Source: an uncultured Fluviicola sp.
Lineage (GTDB): Bacteria; Bacteroidota; Bacteroidia; Flavobacteriales_D; Crocinitomicaceae
Assembly: GCA_913009205.1 (NCBI GenBank)
Contig: CAJVYC010000001.1
Location: 62,001-126,000, forward strand
Reading direction: 5' to 3'
Length of the DNA: 64,000 bases
A model generated the notes under the pieces. The model saw only the letters and a list, made by a program, of their open reading frames with translations. It was not told the origin of the DNA and did not search any database. Both the position numbers and the translations under genes were made by a program. Shown one piece after another: positions 31,244 to 40,700 of the stretch. Position 1 is the first letter of the stretch. Every line of letters starts with the position of its first letter.

Positions 31244-33289
31244 TTATAATCCAACAATAACAAAATCAGTTCTACGATTCAACGCTCTATTCGTCTCTGA
31301 ATCGTTATCAACTTTAGGATCAGTTTCACCCAAACCTTTCGAGGACAATCTTCCTTTATCGATTCCGAGTAACGCCAAATAATCTTCTACCCCTTTCGCT
31401 CTATTCTGAGATAAGGTTAAGTTCTTTCCGTCATTACCAACGTCATCGGTGTGACCATTAATAGAAATCTTAATCGTAGGATTTTCATCTAAGAAACGTA
31501 CAAACCCTCTTAAAATAAATTTGGCTTTGGTGTTTAGGTCAGCAGAGTTAGTTTGATAGAGGATATCATTAATTGTATACGCAGAACCAACTTCAAGTTT
31601 CTTGACCGCTAAATCGTTTCCACGAATAGTAACGTTGTCCTCTTTGAATTCTTCTTTGGCAATTAATTTTGAATCAAACGCGTGGCCCTCCTTTTTAACG
31701 GTCACCATAACGTCTTGCTTTTTATTGGTTTTCACAATGGCAGCGTATTTACCATCGTTTCCATTCACCTTAACTGAAGTAACTTCATCGCTTCCTTCAT
31801 ACGTAATTTCAATAACAGCATCCTCAACTGGATCTCCGTTTTCATCCGTTAAATCTCCTTTTAGAAGTGCAACGGATTGCGGCCGTGCTTCTTCATACAG
31901 TTCAAAAGAATAAATATTCCATCGACCGCCTTTACGTGATGAATAATATGCCACTTGACCATCAATTGAAACGAATAATCCCAATTCATCTTCTGCTGTA
32001 TTAATTGGGTACCCAATGTTCTTCGGTTCTGACCACCCCCCTTTTTCATCTTGTCGAATATAGAAGATATCCAACCCCCCCAATCCAGGACGGTCTTTGC
32101 TGCACTGTGAAACAAAATACAATGTCTCACTATCTTGGTGCAAGAAAGGACTCTTGTCCTTTCCAAGTGTATTAATCTCAGAGAATGATCTTGGATACCC
32201 CCAAGAACCGTCAGCATCTCTTTCTACAACGAAAATATCATTGTCCTCCGTTTCGGGAGTATTCGCTGTATAATACAAGGTTTTCCCATCTGCTGACAGT
32301 GAAGGCTGCCCTTCCCAACCATTTGAAGAATTTATCTTATCTCCCAAATTGATCAACTCTGACCAAATAATGGTTTTACCATCGCGCCCGCCCATTGTAT
32401 AAACGGAACTGTACAAATCGCAATTTCTGTAGTTCTGCGTGCCGACCATTTCGGCTTTACAAGCACAAATAATAAGTTCTTTATTATCAACAGATAAAGT
32501 CGACGCGCCGTAACTACTGATATCACTTTTATTAAATGGACTAGGTAAAAAATCACCTCCGTCAAATTCAGACCTCATATCAGGTCGTTTGGACGAAGTA
32601 AACATCTCTCTCATGTCAGATTGCATCGCCCCCAAATCTCTCATATCAGACTTTCTTGTGTAATAGATCAACTCATTATCTGGCGAGATCATTGGGAAAT
32701 ATTCATCCGTTCCTGTACTCACATTCTTAACAATCCTCGGCTCGAAAGGCACCTCTTCCGTCTTTACTTGATTTTCATATTCCAACGCACCAATTACTTT
32801 TTTCACATTGGACATGCGCTTCGTATGGTCGTCTGAATACCTTTCTATGCTCTCATGCTTGTAGGATTGAAATTGCTTCCAATATTTAATTGCCTCAGTA
32901 AAATTCTCTTGATTGTACTTGATTATTCCCAAATAATAAAAAATATTTGAGTGGTAATCGCTGCACAAAGAATAAGCAGTCAAAAACATCGCTTCTGATT
33001 TTAATAACATTTTATCTCCTAAAGCAGGATTCGGGCTTTTGCTATACTCTTCTTTCGCCTTGAAATAGGCATACATTGCATATTCATAATAAACCATAGC
33101 ATTCTCCTCGTTCAACTCGATGGCTTCGTTAAACTTGACAACCGCAGTTCTCGCATCTGGAGCTTCAGACCCGGCTTTAATTAATCTCAAGACCTTCTTA
33201 TGAGGGGACTGACACGGTTCGGATTCTTCTTGCCCAAACGTTGACAATCCTAATAGAACAGAAAGTAGAGAGATGTAATATTTAACCAT
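31244..33289 (-). CDS. OmpA-family protein with TPR, PD40 propeller and carboxypeptidase-regulatory domains (PorE-type)
   Basis: A 681-residue exported protein (signal YISLLSVLLGLSTFG). Order: TPR-like helices from residue 30 to about 165 (AIELNEENAMVYYEYAMYA), PD40 beta-propeller repeats from 200 to 450 (SPDNELIYYTRKSD, SADGKTLYYTAN, SIDGQVAYYSSRKGG), a carboxypeptidase-regulatory domain (LTDENGDPVEDAVIEI) near 480, and OmpA domain from about 570 with INGHTDDVGNDGKNLTLSQN and RRTDFVI. This is the layout of PorE, which links the type IX complex to peptidoglycan; many paralogues exist, so the exact role is uncertain. Confidence 0.83.
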   Translation of the reverse strand: MVKYYISLLSVLLGLSTFGQEESEPCQSPHKKVLRLIKAGSEAPDARTAVVKFNEAIELNEENAMVYYEYAMYAYFKAKEEYSKSPNPALGDKMLLKSEAMFLTAYSLCSDYHSNIFYYLGIIKYNQENFTEAIKYWKQFQSYKHESIERYSDDHTKRMSNVKKVIGALEYENQVKTEEVPFEPRIVKNVSTGTDEYFPMISPDNELIYYTRKSDMRDLGAMQSDMREMFTSSKRPDMRSEFDGGDFLPSPFNKSDISSYGASTLSVDNKELIICACKAEMVGTQNYRNCDLYSSVYTMGGRDGKTIIWSELINLGDKINSSNGWEGQPSLSADGKTLYYTANTPETEDNDIFVVERDADGSWGYPRSFSEINTLGKDKSPFLHQDSETLYFVSQCSKDRPGLGGLDIFYIRQDEKGGWSEPKNIGYPINTAEDELGLFVSIDGQVAYYSSRKGGRWNIYSFELYEEARPQSVALLKGDLTDENGDPVEDAVIEITYEGSDEVTSVKVNGNDGKYAAIVKTNKKQDVMVTVKKEGHAFDSKLIAKEEFKEDNVTIRGNDLAVKKLEVGSAYTINDILYQTNSADLNTKAKFILRGFVRFLDENPTIKISINGHTDDVGNDGKNLTLSQNRAKGVEDYLALLGIDKGRLSSKGLGETDPKVDNDSETNRALNRRTDFVIVGL

Positions 33290-33473
33290 AATGAACTTTT
33301 TAGAACTTTTGCTGGGTCAAAATAAATTCCGTACCCAATTAATTATATCGTTAAAATGGACGAAAGGTTACAGCAATTGACAACCGTTTATCCATTATTT
33401 TCAGTGATACATATATCTTGTTTAACAAAAGGTTTAAAAGTTTAATTATCTTCTCGCCTCAAACTATGAAAAC

Positions 33474-36400
33474 ATGAAAAGTACACTTCTCACAATATTA
33501 GCGGTTTCATTAAGCCTAGCTACCTTCTCACAAAAACCTGATAAGGAAGAAAAATCAGAATCCGGCATCTCCTCGTCAACGGTTTCTGGACTTAAATTCA
33601 GATCCGTCGGACCGGCATTAACTTCCGGAAGAATTGCGGATATCGCTGTTGATCCAGAGAACAATAATATATGGTACGTGGCAGCGGCTTCTGGCGGTGT
33701 ATGGAAAACAACCAATCACGGAACAACTTTCTCTCCAATTTTTGACAGCTACGGCTCCTACTCTATTGGATGCGTAACGATTGCTCCAACAAACTCCAAT
33801 ACCGTTTGGGTTGGAACTGGAGAAAACAACAACCAACGCGCAGTTGCATACGGAGATGGAGTTTACAAATCACTCGATGGAGGAAAATCGTTCAAAAACA
33901 TGGGACTAAAAACTTCCGAACACATTGGGAAGATTATTGTTCACCCGACAAATGAAAATATTGTTTGGGTGGCCGCTTATGGACCTGTATGGAGCAAAGG
34001 TGGAGAGCGTGGTGTTTACAAAACAACGGACGGAGGAACGACTTGGAAACTAACATTAGAAATTTCTGAACACACTGGAATTGCTGAAATTGCTATTGAC
34101 CCAACAAATCCAGACATCCTTTACGCTTCTGCACATCAGAGAAGACGAAGAGAATGGACATATATCGGTGGTGGGCCAGAATCGGGACTTCACAAATCGA
34201 CAGACGGCGGAATAACGTGGAAAGCTAATAATTCTGGCCTTCCTGAAGGAAACATGGGACGAATAGGAATTGCTGTGTCTCCCGTTGACGAAAACTATAT
34301 TTATGCGATTATCGAAGCAAGAAACGAAAAAGGTGGATTTTTTAGATCAACGAACAAAGGCGAGTCATGGTCTAAAATGTCTAGCTATAAAACAAGCGGA
34401 AACTATTACCAAGAAATTATTTGTGACCTGAAAAACAAAGACAAAGTGTTTTCAATGAGCACGCGTTTACATCACACAATCGATGGAGGAAAGACTTTCG
34501 TTCGAACTGGAGAAAAATACAAGCATGTCGATAACCATTGTATATGGATTGATCCTAAAGATGAAAACCACTGGATCGTTGGTTGCGATGGAGGGATCTA
34601 TGAAACCTACAACCATGCAAAAGATTGGAACTATTTCAATAACCTTCCTGTTACACAATTCTATAAAGTAGCAACAGATAACGACGCGCCATTTTACAAT
34701 ATTTACGGCGGAACGCAAGACAATTGGTCATTGGGTGGACCGTCTGGAACATTAAACAATACTGGAATTGTTAATTCTGATTGGTTCGTAACCAATGGAG
34801 GCGATGGATTTGAATCGGCAATTGATCCAACCGACCCAAATATTGCTTATGCGCAATCTCAATACGGAGGATTGATTCGATTTGATAAAGCCTCAGGAGA
34901 AAGAGTTTCAATCAAACCAATGCCAGGAAGAGATGAATTGGCCTACCGTTGGAACTGGGACTCGCCATTATTGATCTCGCCGCATGATCACAAAACATTG
35001 TATTTCTGCGCAAACAAAGTTTTCAAAAGCACAAACCGTGGAAACGATTGGCAAACCGTCTCTCCTGACTTATCTCAACAAATTGATAGAAACAAACTTC
35101 CAGTGATGGGTCAAGTTTGGTCAATTGATGCGGTGATGAAAAACATGTCTACAACGATTTATGGAAACATCGTAGCCTTTGACGAATCTCCTTTAAAACA
35201 AGGATTGTTATATGCAGGAACAGATGATGGATTGATTCAAACCTCTAAAGATGCCGGTGGAACTTGGTCCAGTGTTAAGAGTTTTTCTGGAATTCCTGAA
35301 AACACTCGGGTAAACATGATCGTTGCGAGTTTGTACGATGAGAATACTGTTTTCGCTGTTTTCAACAACCATAGATCGGGCGACTTTAAACCGTATCTAA
35401 TGAAAAGTACAAACCAAGGAAAGTCTTGGACGTCTATTGTTGGAAACCTTCCAGAAAGAGGGTCTGTGTTTGCCTTTAGACAAGATCATGTTGACCCCAA
35501 ACTTCTTTTTGCTGGAACTGAGTTCGGTTGTTACTTCTCAAATGATGGTGGATTAAAATGGACGAAGTTAAATGGACTTCCAACAATTGCCGTTTATGAC
35601 ATCGAACTTCAAAAAAGAGAAAACGATATTGTGATTGCAACATTCGGACGAGGTTTCTACGTTATGGATGATTACTCGCCATTGAGATCATTGTCTAAAG
35701 ATGTCCTTGCAAAAGACGCATACCTCTTCCCTATTAAAGACGCTGACCTATTTGTGTATGCAAGTCCAATTGGAGGTAGAGAAAATTCATCACAAGGCGC
35801 TTCAATGTACCGAGCTGACAACCCGAAATTCGGAACGACATTCTCATTGTATCTCAAAAGTGGAGATGAGTCACTTAAGTCGGTAAGGCAAAAAGAAGCG
35901 AACAAACTGGAAAAGGAAAAAGAAGCCGTTCCCTATCCATCATTTGATGAATTGAGAGAAGAAGAAATGGAGGGTAAATTAAAACTGATATGGGTCATTA
36001 AAGATTCAGAGGGCATTGAAATCAAAAGAATTTCATCTTCTCCATCGAAAGGATTAAGTCGCGTAACTTGGAATCTAAGAACAACGTCAACGGACCAAGT
36101 AGGAGTTAAAAACTTTGGTGAAGCAAAGAGTTACGGATTCTTGGTTATTCCTGGCGAATATTCGGTTGAGATCTTCTCAGAAAAAGACGGTATTATTAAG
36201 GAAGTAATCGCAAACGCAAAATTCAATGTAGTTGGATTGAACAACCAAACCTTAATTGCTTCAAATAATGAAGAGCTGAAAGCGTTCCGAAAAGAAATGG
36301 CCGAAGTAAGACGAAGTGTATCCGGAGCTGAAAACTTGCTGAATGAAACAGATGAGAAATTAAAAATCGTTGAAAATGCAGTCCGCAATTATCCCGGCGC

Positions 36401-36743
36401 TGATTTAAACCTTCTTAAGGATGTTGAGAAAATCAAAAATTTATTGCTTCTATGTGATTTGATAATGAACGGCGACAATCTTAAGGCAAAGCATCAAGTT
36501 GAGGATACCCCAAGTATTTCGGACAGGTTATGGACGGTATATTACCAATTGTACTCAAACACTACTGGCATTACAGCTACTCAGAAATTGAACAAAGAAA
36601 TCGCAATGGAAGATTACGCTGAGTTCAGAGTTAATTTGGACGTGGCTGTTGTTCAACTTTCAGGATTAGAATCAAAACTTGAGGCGGCTGGTGTTCCTTA
36701 CATCAAAGGAAAAGACGAGAAGTGGAAAAGTGAGGAGGAATAG
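33474..36743 (+). CDS. Exported VPS10/BNR double beta-propeller protein
   Basis: A 1089-residue exported protein (signal LLTILAVSLSLATFSQ). It starts LKFRSVGPALTSGRIADIAV and holds many Asp-box motifs: SLDGGKSF, TTDGGTTW, STDGGITW, STNKGESW, SKDAGGTW, STNQGKSW, spread over residues 60-720 in two seven-bladed propellers as in sortilin (VPS10) or xyloglucanase. The last 350 residues include a beta segment (IWVIKDSEGIEIKRISSS) and a helical part (EMAEVRRSVSGAENLL). Annotated in many Bacteroidota as glycosyl hydrolase, without proof of activity; a peptide- or glycan-binding role is also possible. It has its own terminator. Confidence 0.8.
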   Translation: MKSTLLTILAVSLSLATFSQKPDKEEKSESGISSSTVSGLKFRSVGPALTSGRIADIAVDPENNNIWYVAAASGGVWKTTNHGTTFSPIFDSYGSYSIGCVTIAPTNSNTVWVGTGENNNQRAVAYGDGVYKSLDGGKSFKNMGLKTSEHIGKIIVHPTNENIVWVAAYGPVWSKGGERGVYKTTDGGTTWKLTLEISEHTGIAEIAIDPTNPDILYASAHQRRRREWTYIGGGPESGLHKSTDGGITWKANNSGLPEGNMGRIGIAVSPVDENYIYAIIEARNEKGGFFRSTNKGESWSKMSSYKTSGNYYQEIICDLKNKDKVFSMSTRLHHTIDGGKTFVRTGEKYKHVDNHCIWIDPKDENHWIVGCDGGIYETYNHAKDWNYFNNLPVTQFYKVATDNDAPFYNIYGGTQDNWSLGGPSGTLNNTGIVNSDWFVTNGGDGFESAIDPTDPNIAYAQSQYGGLIRFDKASGERVSIKPMPGRDELAYRWNWDSPLLISPHDHKTLYFCANKVFKSTNRGNDWQTVSPDLSQQIDRNKLPVMGQVWSIDAVMKNMSTTIYGNIVAFDESPLKQGLLYAGTDDGLIQTSKDAGGTWSSVKSFSGIPENTRVNMIVASLYDENTVFAVFNNHRSGDFKPYLMKSTNQGKSWTSIVGNLPERGSVFAFRQDHVDPKLLFAGTEFGCYFSNDGGLKWTKLNGLPTIAVYDIELQKRENDIVIATFGRGFYVMDDYSPLRSLSKDVLAKDAYLFPIKDADLFVYASPIGGRENSSQGASMYRADNPKFGTTFSLYLKSGDESLKSVRQKEANKLEKEKEAVPYPSFDELREEEMEGKLKLIWVIKDSEGIEIKRISSSPSKGLSRVTWNLRTTSTDQVGVKNFGEAKSYGFLVIPGEYSVEIFSEKDGIIKEVIANAKFNVVGLNNQTLIASNNEELKAFRKEMAEVRRSVSGAENLLNETDEKLKIVENAVRNYPGADLNLLKDVEKIKNLLLLCDLIMNGDNLKAKHQVEDTPSISDRLWTVYYQLYSNTTGITATQKLNKEIAMEDYAEFRVNLDVAVVQLSGLESKLEAAGVPYIKGKDEKWKSEEE

Positions 36744-36799
36744 GACCAATTATTGTGTGTGTTTTGATCCTTCGATAAAATTTAAAGACTAATATATTG

Positions 36800-36833
36800 G
36801 CTCATTTCGATAAATCGGAATGGGCTTTTTTTT
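36800..36833 (+). terminator. Terminator after the VPS10/BNR gene
   Basis: GCTCATTTCGA pairs with TCGGAATGGGC (two G-T pairs) around a TAAA loop and is followed by eight T residues. Confidence 0.85.
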
Positions 36834-36953
36834 GTGGCACGTGTTACTTTTTAAAAGTCAGTGCATTACATGCAAAACTGACTCCATAAAAAACATATTA
36901 TTCTTTGCCTTCCTGCTCACGACAAGTCTTTCTTGTTACGACGGGACACTCCT

Positions 36954-36994
36954 AAAAAAAAAACAGTCTCGATTAACCGATACCGTTTTTTTTT
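36954..36994 (-). terminator. Terminator of lon
   Basis: On the minus strand, 19 bases after the lon stop, an A-run, ACGGTATCG, a six-base loop, CGAGACTGT and a T-run form a stem with one mismatch and one G-T pair. The long A/T flanks make it usable in both directions. Confidence 0.75.
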
Positions 36995-37012
36995 ATACTG
37001 AATTTTCAATAC

Positions 37013-39460
37013 TTAAACATCAATAAACATCGGATTCTTCACCTTCGTTTTTGTTAGTGCTATCTCTAGAACTTGATCCATTTTTGTTACATAATGGAAT
37101 GTCAACCCTCTCAAGTATTCTTCTTTGATTTCGTCAATGTCATTCTTGTTTTTATCGCAAAGGATAATTTCTTTAATCTTCGCTCTTTTGGCAGCAAGAA
37201 TCTTTTCTTTAATTCCACCTACTGGCAAAACGTCGCCTCTTAGTGTAATTTCACCTGTCATCGCCAAGTTCTTCTTCACTTTACGCTGCGTAAATACAGA
37301 AGCCAACGAAGTCAACATTGTGATTCCGGCGCTTGGCCCGTCTTTTGGAGTTGCTCCCTCTGGAACATGAACGTGGATATTGTGCTTGTCAAATACCATT
37401 TGTTCCAAACCGATCAAATGGCTGTGGGATTTCAAATATTCCATCGCAATAACCGCAGATTCCTTCATTACATCTCCAAGGTTTCCTGTCAATGTAAGTT
37501 TTCCTTTTCCTTGAGTTATTGAAGATTCAATGAACAAAATATCGCCACCAACTGATGTCCACGCCAAGCCTGTTACAACACCGGCAACATCATTGTTGTC
37601 GTATTTAGTTCTACCTCTTCCCGCTCCAAGAATGTCAAACAAATCATTAACGCCAACTTTTACAACGAATTCTTCTTCCATCGCAATTTGACGCGCTCTG
37701 TTTCGAACAACTTTCGCAATCATCTTGTCAATTCCACGAACACCAGATTCATTGGTATATTCTTCAACCAACTTTTCAAGCACTTTTTTATCAATTGAAA
37801 TGTCTTTCTTGGTAATTCCATGCTCTTTAATTTGCTTTGGAATCAAGTGACGTTTAGCTATTTCTATCTTTTCTTCAACCGTATATCCATTGACCTCAAT
37901 GATCTCCATACGATCTCTAAGTGGGCCTTGAATTGTCTGTAAACTGTTCGCTGTTGAAATGAACAAAACCTTTGAAAGATCGTATTCAGTTTCGATATAA
38001 TTGTCATAGAAATCAGCGTTCTGCTCTGGATCTAACACTTCCAACAAAGCGGAAGATGGATCTCCATGATTGCTTCTTCCTAACTTATCCACTTCATCCA
38101 ATACAAAAACAGGATTGCTCGTTTCTGCCTTCTTAATGCTCTGTATCACACGACCTGGCATTGCACCAATATATGTTTTCCTATGTCCTCTTATCTCAGA
38201 CTCATCGTGCAAACCACCCAAAGACATACGAATGTATTTTCTTCCTAAAGCTTCGGCAATCGATTTTCCCAAAGATGTTTTCCCAACACCTGGAGGGCCA
38301 TAAAAACAGAGGATTGGAGATTTCATATTCCCCTTCAGTTTTAACACGGCTAAATATTCTAAAATTCGCTCTTTCACTTTTTCAAGACCATAATGGTCTC
38401 GTTCCAATATTTTTTCAGCGCGTTTTAAATCCAACTTGTCTTTTGAATATTCTCCCCACGGTAAATCAAGCATCAAGTCCAAATAGTTCATTTGAACTGT
38501 ATACTCTGCCCCTTGAGGATTCATTCTACCAAGCTTGTCTAATTCTTTGAAAAACAACTTATTTACAACGTCGGTCCACTTCTTTTGTTCACCACGAGCG
38601 CGCATATCAGTAACATCTTGCTCTTGAGGATTGTCTCCCAATTCATCTTGAATGGTACGCATTTGCTGTTGCAAGAAATACTCACGCTGCTGTTTGTCCA
38701 TGTCCAATCGAACTTTCGATTGAATCTCATTTCTCATTTCAAGCATTTGAGATTCTAAAGTCAAATGTTCTAAAACCTTCATCACTCTACTTCTCATGTC
38801 CAACTCTTCCAACATATCCTGTTTCTTAGAAACGTCGGCGTTCATGTTCGAGGAAATGAAATTTACTAAAAATGTAGGGCTATCAATGTTTCCAATTGCA
38901 AAAGAAGCTTCCGTTGGAATGTTTGGGCTTTCTTTAATAATTTGAAGCGCCAATTCTTTAATCGATTTAAAAGCAACATCCAATTCTTTGTTCTCAGGAT
39001 CAACCTTCTCCTCTTTCAACATTTTCACAGACGCCTTCATATACGGTTCTGTTTCTGTTGGATTAAGAATTTCAAACCGTCGTTTGCCTTGAATAATCAC
39101 CGTTGAAGTACCATCTGGCATTTTCAACATTCTGATAATCTGTGCAACTGTTCCTATGCTGTGAAGATCTGCAAACTCAGGTGCTTCTTCATCTTGATTC
39201 TTTTGAGAAACAACACCAATAATCTTTGATCCTGCATTCGCATCCCTAATTAATCGAATTGACTTATCTCTTCCTACTGTAATCGGAATTACGACTCCTG
39301 GAAACAGTACATTATTTCTTAAAGGTAAAATTGCCAATTCATCAGGGAAAGATTGCTTATTCATGTTCTCTTCCTCTTCAGCGGTAATTAGAGGAATAAA
39401 TTCTCCATCTGATTCTCCGTCCGTAAATTGTAATATATTATTATCGAATAATTCGCTCAT
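37013..39460 (-). CDS. lon: ATP-dependent protease Lon
   Basis: An 815-residue hexameric AAA+ serine protease that degrades misfolded and regulatory proteins. Domains: LON substrate-binding domain (about 40-240, starting LAILPLRNNVLFPG), AAA+ module with Walker A GPPGVGKTSLGKS near residue 390 and Walker B VFVLDEVDKLG, and the protease domain with the catalytic serine in KDGPSAGITM and lysine in GGIKEKILAAKRA. The N-terminal 30 acidic residues are usual in Bacteroidota. Length typical. A single-gene unit with its own terminator. No clear heat-shock promoter was found. Confidence 0.97.
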   Translation of the reverse strand: MSELFDNNILQFTDGESDGEFIPLITAEEEENMNKQSFPDELAILPLRNNVLFPGVVIPITVGRDKSIRLIRDANAGSKIIGVVSQKNQDEEAPEFADLHSIGTVAQIIRMLKMPDGTSTVIIQGKRRFEILNPTETEPYMKASVKMLKEEKVDPENKELDVAFKSIKELALQIIKESPNIPTEASFAIGNIDSPTFLVNFISSNMNADVSKKQDMLEELDMRSRVMKVLEHLTLESQMLEMRNEIQSKVRLDMDKQQREYFLQQQMRTIQDELGDNPQEQDVTDMRARGEQKKWTDVVNKLFFKELDKLGRMNPQGAEYTVQMNYLDLMLDLPWGEYSKDKLDLKRAEKILERDHYGLEKVKERILEYLAVLKLKGNMKSPILCFYGPPGVGKTSLGKSIAEALGRKYIRMSLGGLHDESEIRGHRKTYIGAMPGRVIQSIKKAETSNPVFVLDEVDKLGRSNHGDPSSALLEVLDPEQNADFYDNYIETEYDLSKVLFISTANSLQTIQGPLRDRMEIIEVNGYTVEEKIEIAKRHLIPKQIKEHGITKKDISIDKKVLEKLVEEYTNESGVRGIDKMIAKVVRNRARQIAMEEEFVVKVGVNDLFDILGAGRGRTKYDNNDVAGVVTGLAWTSVGGDILFIESSITQGKGKLTLTGNLGDVMKESAVIAMEYLKSHSHLIGLEQMVFDKHNIHVHVPEGATPKDGPSAGITMLTSLASVFTQRKVKKNLAMTGEITLRGDVLPVGGIKEKILAAKRAKIKEIILCDKNKNDIDEIKEEYLRGLTFHYVTKMDQVLEIALTKTKVKNPMFIDV

Positions 39461-39572
39461 GTGCTTTTTTTATTGTCCGCCATTGTGTCATAACATCTAG
39501 ACACTTTTTCTAAAATTAATGACGAACTACTTATTCAAAGGTTATGCCAAGAGCTTAGAACTGCTATTTTGT

Positions 39573-40700
39573 CTAGTTTTTGTCAGAAATGAACTTAAGA
39601 ATCGAGATTTCTGCCTTGGAAAGAGTTATTCCACGACGATCCATCATGTTGTTCGCGCTTTCAAGGGCTTTATCAAAATTGTACTTTTCACCAACAGTCC
39701 CCCAAGTGAATGATGGGACAAACTTCGCTGGAAATTCAGCTCCAAACACGTTACTAGATACGCCAACAACAGCTGCTGTATTGAACATGGTATTGATTCC
39801 ACATTTGGAATGATCACCCATTACGAGCCCCATAAACTGAACATCGGTTTGAATCAATCCCTGGTCTTGGTAGGAATACGTTTTCACTTTACCGTAGTTG
39901 TTTTTAAGATTTGAAGAATTCGTATCGGCTCCGATATTGCACCACTCTCCGATCAATGAGTTCCCAAGAAAACCGTCGTGCCCCTTGTTGGAATATGCCT
40001 GAAAAATGACATTCGTTACTTCTCCTCCAACCTTGCAGAAAGGACCTAAAGTTGTCGGGCCATATACTTTCGTTCCCAATTTGAAAACAGCACTTTCGCA
40101 CATTGCAATGGGGCCTCGAAGAAGAGAACCCTCCATAACCTCAGCGTTCTTACCAATATAAATCGGACCGGATTTGGTATTCAAAGTCGCAGCTTCAACA
40201 GTCGCTCCTTCTTCCAGAAAAATCAAGTTTGGATCACCAATGATTGTATTCGTCGAAGACAATTGAACGGTTGTTCTTCCTTTAGTAATAAGGTCAAAGT
40301 CTTGCTTTAAGATTGCTCCATTTTTTTCAAACAGGTCCCATCTCTTTTTCAAGACAATAGGCATTTCACCAGACAGAGGAAGAAACGACCCCTTGCCGTT
40401 CGTACCTGCAATCCAATTTTCGCCAACCAATAAATCTTCGCCAGGTTTTAATGTTCGAACCTGATCCACTATATTTTGATTTGGAATTACGCAGGCGTTA
40501 ACTCTAATCACATCTTGCGCTTTCGGAAATTTATTTTGTAAATAATCTTCAGTAGCAAAACTAATTTCAGCGTCAGGCACCAACAATTTCCACCGTTCTG
40601 CATTCGTTAAAATCCCCACTCTTAAATCACCGACAGAGCGCGTTAAAGTTAATGGAGCAAATTCCAGATGTTTTCCGTTATCGTCTAATTGGATTTTCAT
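39573..40700 (-). CDS. GlmU-like protein with left-handed beta-helix
   Basis: A 375-residue protein related to the GlmU family of putative nucleotidyltransferases in Bacteroidota. The first 170 residues form an alpha/beta part (LEFAPLTLTRSVGDLRVGIL) with the TRxxGDLRxG motif of the group, and from about 190 on hexapeptide repeats form a left-handed beta-helix (IYIGKNAEVMEGSLLRGPIA, LGPFCKVGGEVTNVIF). It probably acts on a sugar-nucleotide or acyl-carrier substrate, but that is unproven. It overlaps the symporter gene by 4 bases (ATGA). Confidence 0.8.
   Translation of the reverse strand: MKIQLDDNGKHLEFAPLTLTRSVGDLRVGILTNAERWKLLVPDAEISFATEDYLQNKFPKAQDVIRVNACVIPNQNIVDQVRTLKPGEDLLVGENWIAGTNGKGSFLPLSGEMPIVLKKRWDLFEKNGAILKQDFDLITKGRTTVQLSSTNTIIGDPNLIFLEEGATVEAATLNTKSGPIYIGKNAEVMEGSLLRGPIAMCESAVFKLGTKVYGPTTLGPFCKVGGEVTNVIFQAYSNKGHDGFLGNSLIGEWCNIGADTNSSNLKNNYGKVKTYSYQDQGLIQTDVQFMGLVMGDHSKCGINTMFNTAAVVGVSSNVFGAEFPAKFVPSFTWGTVGEKYNFDKALESANNMMDRRGITLSKAEISILKFISDKN

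Noticed and set aside
36820-37026. Plus-strand frame of 68 codons with a hydrophobic stretch
   Set aside because: Its start lies inside the terminator at 36800-36833 and it crosses the lon terminator and lon 3' end; composition is dominated by the two hairpins.
39519-39713. Short plus-strand frame between lon and the GlmU-like gene
   Set aside because: Most of it is antisense to the GlmU-like gene and it has no protein-like features of its own.
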